A stretch of DNA of 64,000 bases. It comes from Ga0077527 sp050250695 (lineage in GTDB: Bacteria > Pseudomonadota > Gammaproteobacteria > Burkholderiales > SG8-41). The stretch is from contig JBFWOE010000003.1 of assembly GCA_050250695.1 (NCBI GenBank), positions 6,160-70,159 on the forward strand, given 5' to 3'. The translations under genes were made by a program, and so were the position numbers. The notes beneath the pieces were generated by a model, which searched no databases, was not told the DNA's origin, and saw only the letters and a program-made list of their open reading frames with translations. This document shows positions 42,508 through 50,340 of the stretch, piece by piece (within the stretch, counting starts at the first letter, position 1; every line of letters begins with the position of its first letter).

Positions 42508-43293
42508 CTAGCGCCCGGAAAATCGCGGTGCGCGCTTGTCTAGAAACGCGCGCATGCCTTCCTCCCGATCAGCGGTCGCAAAAGACTGCGCAAATGCGCC
42601 GGTTTCATGGCCACAAGCATCAACCAAAGGCCTGTCCTGCCCGCCATGCACCGCCTGCTTCGCCAGCCTCACTGCAAGCGGTGCCTTGGCCGCGATCGTC
42701 CGCGCAGTCTCGAGGCCTGTTGTAAGCAATATGTCTGCGGGAACCACCTGGCTGACCAAACCGATCGCCAGAGCCTCGGCGGCCTTGATCTGGCGACCCG
42801 TGGTCACCAGTTCCAGGGCGCGCGCACGACCGACCAGGCGGGCCAGGCGCTGGGTGCCGCCGAAGCCGGGGGGTATGCCCAGATTGACTTCCGGCTGGCC
42901 GAAGACCGCGCGTTCCGAAGCGATGATCCAGTCGCAGGCCATGGCCAGTTCACATCCGCCGCCCAATGCATAACCGTTTACCAGCGCGATCACCGGGACC
43001 TGGAGCGCTTCCAGGCCATGCATCACCCGCATGCCGAGCTCCGAGAATTCACGTGCCTGCTCAACGGACAGCGGCAGCATTGCACTGATATCGGCCCCTG
43101 CTATAAACGCCTTTTCCCCGGCACCGGTGATCAGCAGCACCCGGGCCGCCGCATCCGCAGCGACCTGTTCAGTCGCCTGCGCGAGCTCCGCCAGCGTCTC
43201 GGCATTCAGCGCATTCAGCGCCTGGGGACGGTTGACGGTCAGCAGATGGATACCAGGCCCGGGTTGTTCCAGAAAGATGTTGTGATATGTCAT
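42508..43293 (-). CDS. Enoyl-CoA hydratase
   Basis: 261 residues of the crotonase superfamily. VNRPQALNALNAETLAEL, the oxyanion-hole segment AFIAGADISAM, VNGYALGGGCELAMACD (first catalytic Glu) and GQPEVNLGIPPGFGGTQRLARLVG (second Glu in PEVNLG) are all present, so hydratase activity is expected. It hydrates trans-2-enoyl-CoA in fatty-acid or amino-acid breakdown and could feed (S)-3-hydroxyacyl-CoA. It stands alone, transcribed toward the aceE side of the neighbourhood. Confidence 0.93.
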   Translation of the reverse strand: MTYHNIFLEQPGPGIHLLTVNRPQALNALNAETLAELAQATEQVAADAAARVLLITGAGEKAFIAGADISAMLPLSVEQAREFSELGMRVMHGLEALQVPVIALVNGYALGGGCELAMACDWIIASERAVFGQPEVNLGIPPGFGGTQRLARLVGRARALELVTTGRQIKAAEALAIGLVSQVVPADILLTTGLETARTIAAKAPLAVRLAKQAVHGGQDRPLVDACGHETGAFAQSFATADREEGMRAFLDKRAPRFSGR

Positions 43294-43471
43294 AAAAATT
43301 ATCGCCCTGACGCTCCAGTATCCCTATTTCATTGCCTGGAATCGCGGTCTCATCAAATCCCGGAGCCTCTGCCCAATCCGGAACTTGGCAGATGATATAT
43401 GCCGCATGCTAGCATCATCCTGGCGCATCGCCCCATAATGCGGGTTTGGTCGTAACGGAGGGTTCACGTCG

Positions 43472-44377
43472 ATGAAATACGTCGGGTACATCCTGCTTTC
43501 GGTGGCTTGCGCGTGCAGCAGCATCGTACACGCTGCTTACGTCTACAACGCGGGAGCCCTGTCTCCGGGCGACACGCTGCTGTTCCTTGATTCCACCGGC
43601 AACGGTGGAGATACCAACTCGTTTGACGCGGTGCTTCGTGAGGGCACCAGCAAGGTGGGCGTAATCCTGTTGCACGGCCGCGGCGAACGTACGAGTGATG
43701 GTCACGTCATCCTGCCCCTGCGGCTGGACCTGCACACCAAGGGATACACGACACTGTCCATCGACACCCCGCTGCCGGATCCGGTAATTAATGCCAATCC
43801 GGCCAACTACAGCAACTTTCAGGCCGATGCGGCCCTCGGCGGCACCAATTACGTGTTCCCGGAACTGTATTCTCGTGTGCAGGCCGCGACCGACGAACTG
43901 CAGTCCCGCGGCATCGAGCGGGCTGTTCTCGTCGGCTTCAGCATGGGTTCACGGCTGGGCAGCGCCTACATGAGTTTTGGCGCAGCGGGATCGATACCGA
44001 TAGTCGGTTTCATCGGCGTCGGCATGGCGAGCGACAATATGGCCAGCCTGCTGGATACACCGACATCGCTGGCCGGGATTTCCGTCCCGGTGCTGGATCT
44101 TTACGGCTCCCTCGACAATTTCACCGTGCTCAACAGCGCGGCCAATCGCGCGGCCGCGTATGCCGGGCCATCCTATACGCAGATCGAGCAGGCCGGCACC
44201 GAGCATCAATGGGTCGACTACGAACCCCAGCTCATCAGTCACGTTGACCGCTGGATGAACGTCTACGCACCCGTTCCTGAACCGGAAACCTACGCGATGC
44301 TGATGCTGGGTCTTGCGTTGGTCGGGTGGGCGAAGCGGCGCACAGCCGGTTCTGGCGTCACGCAACTCGCCCCCTGA
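43472..44377 (+). CDS. Exported alpha/beta-hydrolase-like protein with PEP-CTERM sorting signal
   Basis: 301 residues. An N-terminal signal peptide (MKYVGYILLSVACACSSIVHA) leads into an alpha/beta-hydrolase-like domain: VGVILLHGRGERTSDG (oxyanion HG), AVLVGFSMGSRLGSAYM (nucleophile elbow GFSMG), VPVLDLYGSLDNFTV (acid) and AGTEHQWVDYEP (His). It ends VPEPETYAMLMLGLALVGWAKRR, the complete PEP-CTERM tripartite signal (VPEP, hydrophobic helix, basic tail) recognised by exosortase. The protein is therefore probably released to or anchored at the surface in an exopolysaccharide-linked system. Substrate unknown; the gene is convergent with phaC. Confidence 0.87.
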   Translation: MKYVGYILLSVACACSSIVHAAYVYNAGALSPGDTLLFLDSTGNGGDTNSFDAVLREGTSKVGVILLHGRGERTSDGHVILPLRLDLHTKGYTTLSIDTPLPDPVINANPANYSNFQADAALGGTNYVFPELYSRVQAATDELQSRGIERAVLVGFSMGSRLGSAYMSFGAAGSIPIVGFIGVGMASDNMASLLDTPTSLAGISVPVLDLYGSLDNFTVLNSAANRAAAYAGPSYTQIEQAGTEHQWVDYEPQLISHVDRWMNVYAPVPEPETYAMLMLGLALVGWAKRRTAGSGVTQLAP

Positions 44378-44429
44378 ATTTCAGCGGGGCACGGCGGGAT
44401 TCGCTGCCGCGGTCGCCCGGGACACGGGG

Positions 44430-46247
44430 TTACTCCGGTTGCCCCGCGTTGTGAGTGGCATTTTCGAGGTGCACCCGAACGTACGACCCCGGTGCATCTT
44501 CGATGGGACTGAACTTGCCCTTGCCGGGGATGCGTGCGGCAACCTTCGGGCCTGCATGGCGCGCAACCCATGTTCCCCAGTCGGTCCACCAGGATCCCGG
44601 GTGCTGAACCGCCTCCTTCTGCCATTGTTCGGGATTTTCCGCCAGTTTTTCGTTGGTCCAGTAACAATACTTGCCGGCCTCCGGCGGATTGATGATGCCG
44701 GCAATGTGGCCGGAACCCCCCAGAACGAAACGCACCGGGCCGCGCAGCAGGCGCGCGCCCGCGTAGGTCGATTGCCAGGGGGCGATATGGTCTTCGGCTG
44801 TTGAAATGAAATAGGCCGGTGTTTTCACCTTGCTGACGTCGATGGGCACGCCCGCCAGGATGATCCCGCCAGGTTCGCGCAACAGGTTTTTCAGGTACAT
44901 GTTGCGCAGGTAGAAGCTGTGCATGGACGCGGGCATCCGCGTGGAGTCCCCGTTCCAGTACAGCAGATCGAACGGGAAAGGATCGCGCCCCAGCAGGTAG
45001 TTGTTGACCACGAATGACCAGATCAGGTCATTGGCACGCAGCATGTTGAACGTCGTCGCCATCTCCGAGCCTTCAAGATAGCCCCTCGCCTCCATTTTTT
45101 TCTCGAGCGCTTCCACCTGCTGTTCATCGATGAACACCTCGAGTTCACCCGGACGTTCGAAGTCGATCATTGTCACGAAGAAGGTCGCGCTGCGAACCCG
45201 GTCCTGTCGTTTCGCTGCCAGCCACGCCAGCGTGCACGCCAGCAAGGTTCCGCCCAGGCAGTAACCAATGACGTTTGCCTGAGCCGATCCGGTTATGTCG
45301 CGCACCACGTCAAGCGCGGCCAGCGAACCGTCGGTCAGGTAATCGTCAAAAGTCTTGTGAGATAGGGTCTCGTCCGGATTCACCCACGAAATGACGAATA
45401 CGGTATGTCCCTGTTCCACGGCCCAGCGCACAAAAGAGTTCTTCTCACGCAAGTCGAGGATGTAGAACTTGTTGATCCAGGGTGGAATGATCAGCAGCGG
45501 GGTGGCGTGCACCTTATTAGTCAACGGCTCGTACTGGATCAGCTGCATGATGTCGTTCTGGTACACCACCTTGCCCCTGGTGGTTGCGATGTTTCCGCCA
45601 AGCTTGAACGCGCTGGTATCAGTCATCCGCACACGCAACTGCGCACCGTTGCCGCGGGTCAGGTCTTCAAGCAGGTTGTTCAGCCCCTTGAGCAGGTTCA
45701 TCCCGCCCGAGCTGACTGTCTCGCGCATCACTTCAGGATTGGTCAGCAGGAAATTGGATGGTGACAGCGCATCGATATACTGCCGTGTATAAAATTCCAC
45801 CTTCTTTGCGGTCTTTTCATCCAGGCCCTCGATGCTGCCGAGGGATTCATGGAGGTGGCGGGCGGCGATCAGGTAGGACTGCTTGACGTAGTCATACAGG
45901 AAGTTGTTTTCCCAGTCGTCATGCTTGAACCGGCGGTCTGCCTGATGCGGTTGCGCCACCGGCGCAGTTTCCTGGCCCATCATTTTCAGCATTGAGGTCT
46001 GCCACAGGCTCATGTATTCCTGCCACAGCTTCATCTGCATCTCGGCAACGCGCAGCGGATCGGCGAACATGCGGCCCCAGGCCTCGAAAAAAGCCTTGGC
46101 TATGCCCAGTTCGTCGCTGACACCCGGCAGACCGGAGCCGCGTGACATGTAACTGGTCAGCAGAGCAGCACTTTTTTCGGCGATTTCGGCATAAATTTTG
46201 GACAGCGACGGTGTCTCAGGGGCTGCTTTCTGGTGTTTCTCGGGCAT
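44430..46247 (-). CDS. phaC: Class I poly(3-hydroxyalkanoate) synthase PhaC
   Basis: 605 residues, within class I range. The lipase-like box is VIGYCLGGTLLAC with catalytic Cys330; PPWINKFYILDLREKNSFVRWAVEQGHTVFVISWVNPD (core PPWINKFYILDL) and the C-terminal GGSGHIAGIINPP with catalytic His are diagnostic, and YFISTAEDHIAPW holds the Asp. It polymerises (R)-3-hydroxyacyl-CoA, mainly 3-hydroxybutyryl-CoA, on granules. phaA, phaB and phasin genes are not in the window. It diverges from a MerR-type regulator across 97 bp that contain a half-palindromic TTTACGTAA site. Confidence 0.96.
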   Translation of the reverse strand: MPEKHQKAAPETPSLSKIYAEIAEKSAALLTSYMSRGSGLPGVSDELGIAKAFFEAWGRMFADPLRVAEMQMKLWQEYMSLWQTSMLKMMGQETAPVAQPHQADRRFKHDDWENNFLYDYVKQSYLIAARHLHESLGSIEGLDEKTAKKVEFYTRQYIDALSPSNFLLTNPEVMRETVSSGGMNLLKGLNNLLEDLTRGNGAQLRVRMTDTSAFKLGGNIATTRGKVVYQNDIMQLIQYEPLTNKVHATPLLIIPPWINKFYILDLREKNSFVRWAVEQGHTVFVISWVNPDETLSHKTFDDYLTDGSLAALDVVRDITGSAQANVIGYCLGGTLLACTLAWLAAKRQDRVRSATFFVTMIDFERPGELEVFIDEQQVEALEKKMEARGYLEGSEMATTFNMLRANDLIWSFVVNNYLLGRDPFPFDLLYWNGDSTRMPASMHSFYLRNMYLKNLLREPGGIILAGVPIDVSKVKTPAYFISTAEDHIAPWQSTYAGARLLRGPVRFVLGGSGHIAGIINPPEAGKYCYWTNEKLAENPEQWQKEAVQHPGSWWTDWGTWVARHAGPKVAARIPGKGKFSPIEDAPGSYVRVHLENATHNAGQPE

Positions 46248-46282
46248 TGTTTTCTGGATTTCAGGAAATTATTAAATATTGA

Positions 46283-46296
46283 CGTTTACGTAAGGG
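46283..46296. promoter_or_regulatory. Candidate MerR/LiuR-type operator, site 1
   Basis: CGTTTACGTAAGGG in the phaC-merR divergent gap. It shares CGTTTACGTAA with the perfect palindrome at 46761-46774 and differs only in the last half. It lies between the two divergent starts, so it could control phaC, the regulator, or both. Confidence 0.5.
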
Positions 46297-46344
46297 AAAT
46301 GTTATTTTTCCATCGCATATTACCTGCGGTTGCTGCGGAGCACA

Positions 46345-46743
46345 ATGAGCAAAACCTATACGATCAGCGATCTGGCGCAGGAATTCGGTGTCACTACGCG
46401 TACCTTGCGCCACTATGAAGACCAGGGACTAATCACTCCGCAAAGGGATGGCATCAACCGCATTTACAGCCACCGTGACCGGGTCAGGCTGAAACTCGCC
46501 CTGCGCGGCAAGCGCTTGGGATTCTCCCTCAGCGAAATCCGTGAACTGTTCGAATTATACGACCTGGCCAACGATGAGCGACGGCAGCTGGAAGAATTTG
46601 CGGTCAAGCTCGAGCGGCACCGCTCACAACTGATCCAGCAACGTGAGGATGTAGAAGTCATGCTCAATGAAATCAATTTTTTCGCCAATCAGTGCCAGCG
46701 ACTTCTGAACGAGTCTGAGCCGGCCAAAACGCAGGAGCGGTAG
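46345..46743 (+). CDS. MerR family transcriptional regulator, LiuR-like
   Basis: 132 residues from ATG 46345 (MSKTYTISDLAQEFGVTTRTLRHYEDQGLI). The winged HTH is TISDLAQEFGVTTRTLRHYEDQGL; RIYSHRDRVRLKLALRGKRLGFSLSEIRELFELY (core KRLGFSLSEIRELF) is the second wing and linker; a C-terminal coiled coil follows (EEFAVKLERHRSQLIQQREDVEVMLNEI). No metal-binding cysteines are present, as in regulators of branched-chain amino-acid or fatty-acid catabolism (LiuR type). Leucine-catabolism-like genes downstream and two CGTTTACGTAA sites flanking the gene support that reading. A TTG at 46330 is a weaker start. Confidence 0.85.
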   Translation: MSKTYTISDLAQEFGVTTRTLRHYEDQGLITPQRDGINRIYSHRDRVRLKLALRGKRLGFSLSEIRELFELYDLANDERRQLEEFAVKLERHRSQLIQQREDVEVMLNEINFFANQCQRLLNESEPAKTQER

Positions 46744-46760
46744 CGTTGCAACATTCATTA

Positions 46761-46774
46761 CGTTTACGTAAACG
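46761..46774. promoter_or_regulatory. Candidate MerR/LiuR-type operator, site 2 (perfect palindrome)
   Basis: CGTTTACGTAAACG is a perfect 14-bp palindrome located 17 bp after the merR stop and ~100 bp before the isomerase start. MerR-family dimers bind such dyads; sharing the core with site 1 points to the neighbouring regulator. Confidence 0.6.
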
Positions 46775-46875
46775 ATGTAATTTAGTCATTGAAATCATTC
46801 CTTTACATATCGTGAGCCCGGTGCCCACGGGGTATTCCACGGTGATCTGACGCCTGTACTGACGGGAAAGCGCGC

Positions 46876-47478
46876 ATGAACGCTCCTCTGGATTTCTACT
46901 TCGACTTTTCATCACCCTATGGCTATTTCGCGGCGACACAGATCGATGCTCTTGCGGAGAAACATGAACGCGCCACAATTTGGCGGCCGATACTGCTCGG
47001 CGCCGTGTTCAAGATCACGGGCCAGCAGCCATTGACCACGATCCCGATCAAGGGCAGTTATACGCAGCATGACCTGGCCCGGTCGGCGCGGCTGTTCGGC
47101 GTTCCCTTCAAAATGCCTTCCAGGTTCCCGGTTTCCTCGACGTCACCCTGTCGCGCCTATTACTGGCTGCACGAACGCGATCCGGTTGCCGCCAAAACGC
47201 TGGCTCAGGCGCTGTACCGCGCTTATTTTGCCGAGGACCGCGACATTTCCAACCCGGAAATCACAGCCAACATCGCTGCCAAACTCGGCCATGACCGGGA
47301 AACCGTCATGCATGCAATCAACGATCCGGCAGTCAAGGAGCGCCTTAGATCCGAGGTTGATGCCGCGATCGAACGCGGGGTCTTCGGCTCGCCGTACGTC
47401 ATCGTCGACGGTGAACCTTTCTGGGGTTCGGACCGCCTCGGCCAGATCGAACAATGGCTGACAAAAGGTGGCTGGTGA
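46876..47478 (+). CDS. 2-hydroxychromene-2-carboxylate isomerase (DsbA/kappa-GST family)
   Basis: 200 residues. LDFYFDFSSPYGYFAATQIDALAEKH is the thioredoxin-like start with FDFSSPYGY in place of a CxxC; WRPILLGAVFKITG, and the C-terminal GVFGSPYVIVDGEPFWGSDRL are the family signature. The catalytic Ser is in SSPY. Members isomerise 2-hydroxychromene-2-carboxylate in naphthalene breakdown, but most homologues act elsewhere, often near acyl-CoA genes, as here. Its own upstream gap contains operator site 2, so MerR control is plausible. Confidence 0.88.
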   Translation: MNAPLDFYFDFSSPYGYFAATQIDALAEKHERATIWRPILLGAVFKITGQQPLTTIPIKGSYTQHDLARSARLFGVPFKMPSRFPVSSTSPCRAYYWLHERDPVAAKTLAQALYRAYFAEDRDISNPEITANIAAKLGHDRETVMHAINDPAVKERLRSEVDAAIERGVFGSPYVIVDGEPFWGSDRLGQIEQWLTKGGW

Positions 47479-47586
47479 TGGCTGCGGCGGATTCATGTCC
47501 CGGGCCGGGGCATGCCGCGGGCAATCGCCGACAGCGCCGTCATCCACACAATGGACCGGCACAGGGGGATCACGGGGAGTGATGCG

Positions 47587-47592
47587 TATAAT
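47587..47592 (+). promoter_or_regulatory. -10-like element upstream of the LiuC-like gene
   Basis: TATAAT in the 197-bp gap, 84 bp before the enoyl-CoA hydratase-like ATG. The rest of the gap is GC-rich and holds no credible gene; a 72-codon open frame there has no recognisable content. Confidence 0.35.
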
Positions 47593-47675
47593 TTGCCGGA
47601 GAAGCGCGTCTTCGCCCGATCCGGCCGGCACCGCACACAAGCCGGCATCCTGTCCCCGATTCATGGAAAACCATC

Positions 47676-48521
47676 ATGAGCAATGACATAGACAGTCCAC
47701 GCGTACTGACCAGCATCGACGATCACGGCAATGCCGTCGTCACCCTCAACCGTCCGGAAGTACACAACGCCTTCGATCCGGAAATGGTGCAGGCGCTGAC
47801 AGCCACGCTGCGAAAAATCGCCAGGGATGAGGCCATCCGCGCTGTCGTGATCGCCGGGGCGGGCAAGAGCTTCTGCGCCGGCGCCGATATTGCGCACATG
47901 CGTCAAAGCGCGCGTTTCACCAGGGCGCAGAACCACAGGAATGCGGGCGAGTCGGCGCGCATGTTCCACGCACTGTATGCGCTGAACAAACCCACGGTTG
48001 CCGCAGTGCACGGCGCCGTCCGTGGCGGCGGCTGCGGCATCGTCGCCGCCTGCGACATCGCGATTGCCGCGCGTACGGCGACTTTCCGTCTGTCGGAAGT
48101 GAAAATCGGCGTGATCCCGGCAATGATCAGCCCGTACGTGATCGGCGCCATCGGCGAACGCCAGTCGCGCCGCTACATGCTCTCGGGCGAGGAGTTTGAC
48201 GCTGCCGAAGCCTGGCGCATCGGGCTGGTGCATGACATCGTCGAGGAAGAAGAACTGTCTGCACGCGTCGGCGCCATGCTCGGACAGCTTTATTCCAGCG
48301 GACCGAAGGCCGTACACGCCATCAAGAAGCTGATTCCGAAAAGCGCGCACAGCCTGATCGGTCCGGGCATAGTCAATGCCACCGCACGCACCATCGCCGC
48401 GATACGTGCCACTCCCGAGGCGCAGGAAGGCTTGTCCGCCTTCCTCGAAAAACGCAAACCTTCGTGGACCGAACCGCACGCTAAAGGAAAGGCTGCAGCC
48501 GCCGGCCGCAGGAAACGCTGA
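47676..48521 (+). CDS. liuC: Enoyl-CoA hydratase family protein, methylglutaconyl-CoA hydratase-like (LiuC)
   Basis: 281 residues, crotonase fold. FCAGADIAHMRQSARFTRAQN, AAVHGAVRGGGCGIVAACDIAIAA, LSEVKIGVIPAMISPYVIGAIGERQSRRYML (core SEVKIGVIPAMISPYV) match 3-methylglutaconyl-CoA hydratases such as LiuC, where SEV(R/K)IG.xPAxISPxV is characteristic. It would hydrate 3-methylglutaconyl-CoA to HMG-CoA, the substrate of the next gene's product. First catalytic Glu of generic hydratases is replaced by Gly (GGGCGI), as in this subgroup. The C-terminal KGKAAAAGRRKR tail is basic. Confidence 0.82.
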   Translation: MSNDIDSPRVLTSIDDHGNAVVTLNRPEVHNAFDPEMVQALTATLRKIARDEAIRAVVIAGAGKSFCAGADIAHMRQSARFTRAQNHRNAGESARMFHALYALNKPTVAAVHGAVRGGGCGIVAACDIAIAARTATFRLSEVKIGVIPAMISPYVIGAIGERQSRRYMLSGEEFDAAEAWRIGLVHDIVEEEELSARVGAMLGQLYSSGPKAVHAIKKLIPKSAHSLIGPGIVNATARTIAAIRATPEAQEGLSAFLEKRKPSWTEPHAKGKAAAAGRRKR

Positions 48522-48552
48522 TCACCGGTCGTAAGCGTGTTTATGGTTTATG

Positions 48553-48572
48553 CTGCCGCCGGCCGGCGGCAG
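48553..48572. repeat. Perfect 20-bp GC palindrome between liuC-like and HMG-CoA lyase genes
   Basis: CTGCCGCCGG followed directly by its reverse complement, 32 bp after the hydratase stop and 19 bp before the lyase start. A TTTT follows 12 bp later, not adjacent, so this is more likely an mRNA processing or stability hairpin than a terminator. Confidence 0.4.
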
Positions 48573-48591
48573 GTGAAAAGGGTTTTAAAGC

Positions 48592-49497
48592 ATGTCACTG
48601 CCCGATAAGGTACGCATTGTCGAAGTCGGCCCCCGCGATGGCCTGCAGAACGAAGCGCAACACGTTCCTGCCACCGCCAAGATCGAGTTGATCCACCGCC
48701 TGCAGGAGGCCGGCATTCCGGTCATTGAGGCAACGGCTTTCGTATCGCCGAAATGGGTGCCGCAGATGGCGGACAACGCCGAGGTGATGGCCGGCATCCG
48801 CCGCAAACCCGGGGTAACCTACCCGGTGCTGGTGCCGAACATGAAGGGGCTGGATGCTGCGATCACCGCCGGCGCCGATGAAGTCGTGGTCTTCGGCGCG
48901 GCCACCGAAAGTTTTTCCAAACGCAATACCAACTGCAGCATCGACGAAGGCCTCGCGCGTTTCGAGGAAGTGGCGCAGGCCGCCATCGCCAGGGGCATCA
49001 AGGTGCGCGGCGACATCTCGGTCTGCCTCGGCTGCCCGTATGAGGGCGATGTCGACCCTGCTGCCGTGGTCCATGTCGCAAAGGCGCTGGACGCCATGGG
49101 CTGCTACGAAATCACGGTGTGCGACACCATAGGCACCGGCACCGCCGGCAAGACCCGCGCCGTCATCGAAGCGGTGGCCCGACACATCCCGATTGAACGC
49201 ATGGCCGGACACTTCCATGACACATACGGCCAGGCCGTGACCAATGTCTACGCCGCGCTCGAATGCGGGATCGCGACCTTCGACAGCTCGGTTTCCGGAC
49301 TTGGCGGCTGCCCATACGCCAAGGGCGCCACCGGCAACGTCGCCACCGAGGATGTGCTGTACCTGCTCGACGGGCTCGGCATCGAAACCGGCATCGACAT
49401 GGGCAGGCTGATCGCCGCCGGTGATTACATCTGCAACGTAATCGGCCGGCCCACGCTTTCGCGCGCGGCGCGCGCGATCCGCGCCAGGTCTGCCTGA
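48592..49497 (+). CDS. mvaB: Hydroxymethylglutaryl-CoA lyase
   Basis: 301 residues, TIM barrel. VRIVEVGPRDGLQNEA is the N-terminal metal/substrate motif (EVGPRDGLQNE); EATAFVSPKWVPQMAD, RGDISVCLGCPYEGDV, CDTIGTGTAGK, MAGHFHDTYGQAVTN (metal-binding HxH) and SSVSGLGGCPYAKGATGNVATEDV (active-site Cys loop, core GLGGCPYAKGATGN) are complete. It splits HMG-CoA to acetyl-CoA and acetoacetate, the final leucine-degradation step (LiuE). Together with the LiuC-like gene this gives the last two steps of the pathway. Confidence 0.95.
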   Translation: MSLPDKVRIVEVGPRDGLQNEAQHVPATAKIELIHRLQEAGIPVIEATAFVSPKWVPQMADNAEVMAGIRRKPGVTYPVLVPNMKGLDAAITAGADEVVVFGAATESFSKRNTNCSIDEGLARFEEVAQAAIARGIKVRGDISVCLGCPYEGDVDPAAVVHVAKALDAMGCYEITVCDTIGTGTAGKTRAVIEAVARHIPIERMAGHFHDTYGQAVTNVYAALECGIATFDSSVSGLGGCPYAKGATGNVATEDVLYLLDGLGIETGIDMGRLIAAGDYICNVIGRPTLSRAARAIRARSA

Positions 49498-49499
49498 CC

Positions 49500-49682
49500 G
49501 TGACGGCCGATGACTCGCCCTGCATCCATGTGTGCCTGATGGATTATGCGTCAGGCCACTGCATCGGCTGTTACCGCACACTGGATGAAATTACGTACTG
49601 GATCACCTATTCGGCGGAGCAGAAACGCAAAATACTCGCCGCGGCGGAAAGCCGCCGCACAACAATGCCGCTATCACGCTGA
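49500..49682 (+). CDS. DUF1289 domain-containing small cysteine protein
   Basis: 60 residues, GTG start 2 bp after the lyase stop. SPCIHVCLMDYASGHCIGCYRTLDEITYW has the four-cysteine CxxxC...CxGCxRT signature of DUF1289, likely a small metal-binding (Fe-S or Zn) module. Common as a short gene in Proteobacteria, no function known. Probably co-transcribed with the lyase. Confidence 0.85.
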   Translation: MTADDSPCIHVCLMDYASGHCIGCYRTLDEITYWITYSAEQKRKILAAAESRRTTMPLSR

Positions 49683-49700
49683 CTGAACGGAGTTTGCATC

Positions 49701-50258
49701 ATGCCGTTATCCACATCCGCAACCCGCACCCTGAAACACACCCGCACCGTCGAATGCAAAGGTTACGAACGCGAGGATGGTTTATGGGATATCGAGGGTC
49801 ACCTGGTTGACACCAAGACCTATGTGCATTCCCGCCGCGACGGCGGCCGCGAACGCCAGCCCGGCCAGCCAGTGCACAACATGTGGCTGCGGCTGACGGT
49901 CGATCTCGACCTGAAAATCCACGATGCCGAGGCCGTCACCGACGACGGTCCTTACGAAAACTGCGGCAGCATCACCGTGAATTTCAAGAAGCTGGTGGGC
50001 CTGACCATAGGTCCCGGATGGCGCAGGGCAATCGCCGAACGCGTCGGCGGCGTGCTCGGCTGCACCCATCTCGTCGAACTGCTGGGACCGCTGGGCACGA
50101 CGGCGTTTCAGGCCACGGGCCGTGCGCGCGAAGCGCACAACGCGCGCAAGCCTGCCACCGGCAAAAAGCCTTACCAGATCAATTCCTGCCATATCTACAA
50201 GGAGGATGCGCCTGCAGTACTCGAGCGCTGGCCGCAGTTTTATACCGGCAAACGTTGA
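49701..50258 (+). CDS. DUF2889 domain-containing protein
   Basis: 185 residues. TRTVECKGYEREDGLWDIEGHLVDTKTY (core GYEREDGLWDIEGHL) and the C-terminal INSCHIYKEDAPAVLERWPQFYTG are DUF2889 hallmarks; GCTHLVELLGPLGTTAFQ is a further conserved stretch. Function unknown. In other Betaproteobacteria it also sits near acyl-CoA catabolism genes. Convergent with the MFS gene across 82 bp that contain the third AT-rich motif copy. Confidence 0.88.
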   Translation: MPLSTSATRTLKHTRTVECKGYEREDGLWDIEGHLVDTKTYVHSRRDGGRERQPGQPVHNMWLRLTVDLDLKIHDAEAVTDDGPYENCGSITVNFKKLVGLTIGPGWRRAIAERVGGVLGCTHLVELLGPLGTTAFQATGRAREAHNARKPATGKKPYQINSCHIYKEDAPAVLERWPQFYTGKR

Positions 50259-50315
50259 TGCGGGAGACCTGACTGCCGTTGCCCGACGCAATCGGCCCGC
50301 GTCCAGCGAATTCAT

Positions 50316-50334
50316 ATAAGTATTTGTTTTTATT
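50316..50334 (-). repeat. AT-rich 19-bp motif, copy 3 (inverted)
   Basis: Reverse strand reads AATAAAAACAAATACTTAT, one mismatch to the copy at 27506-27524. It fills most of the AT-rich gap between the convergent DUF2889 and MFS genes. Confidence 0.4.
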
Positions 50335-50340
50335 TAAATT

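Noticed and set aside
47468..47686. 72-codon open frame in the gap before the LiuC-like gene
   Set aside because: No start context, no recognisable content, and runs into the next gene in another frame.
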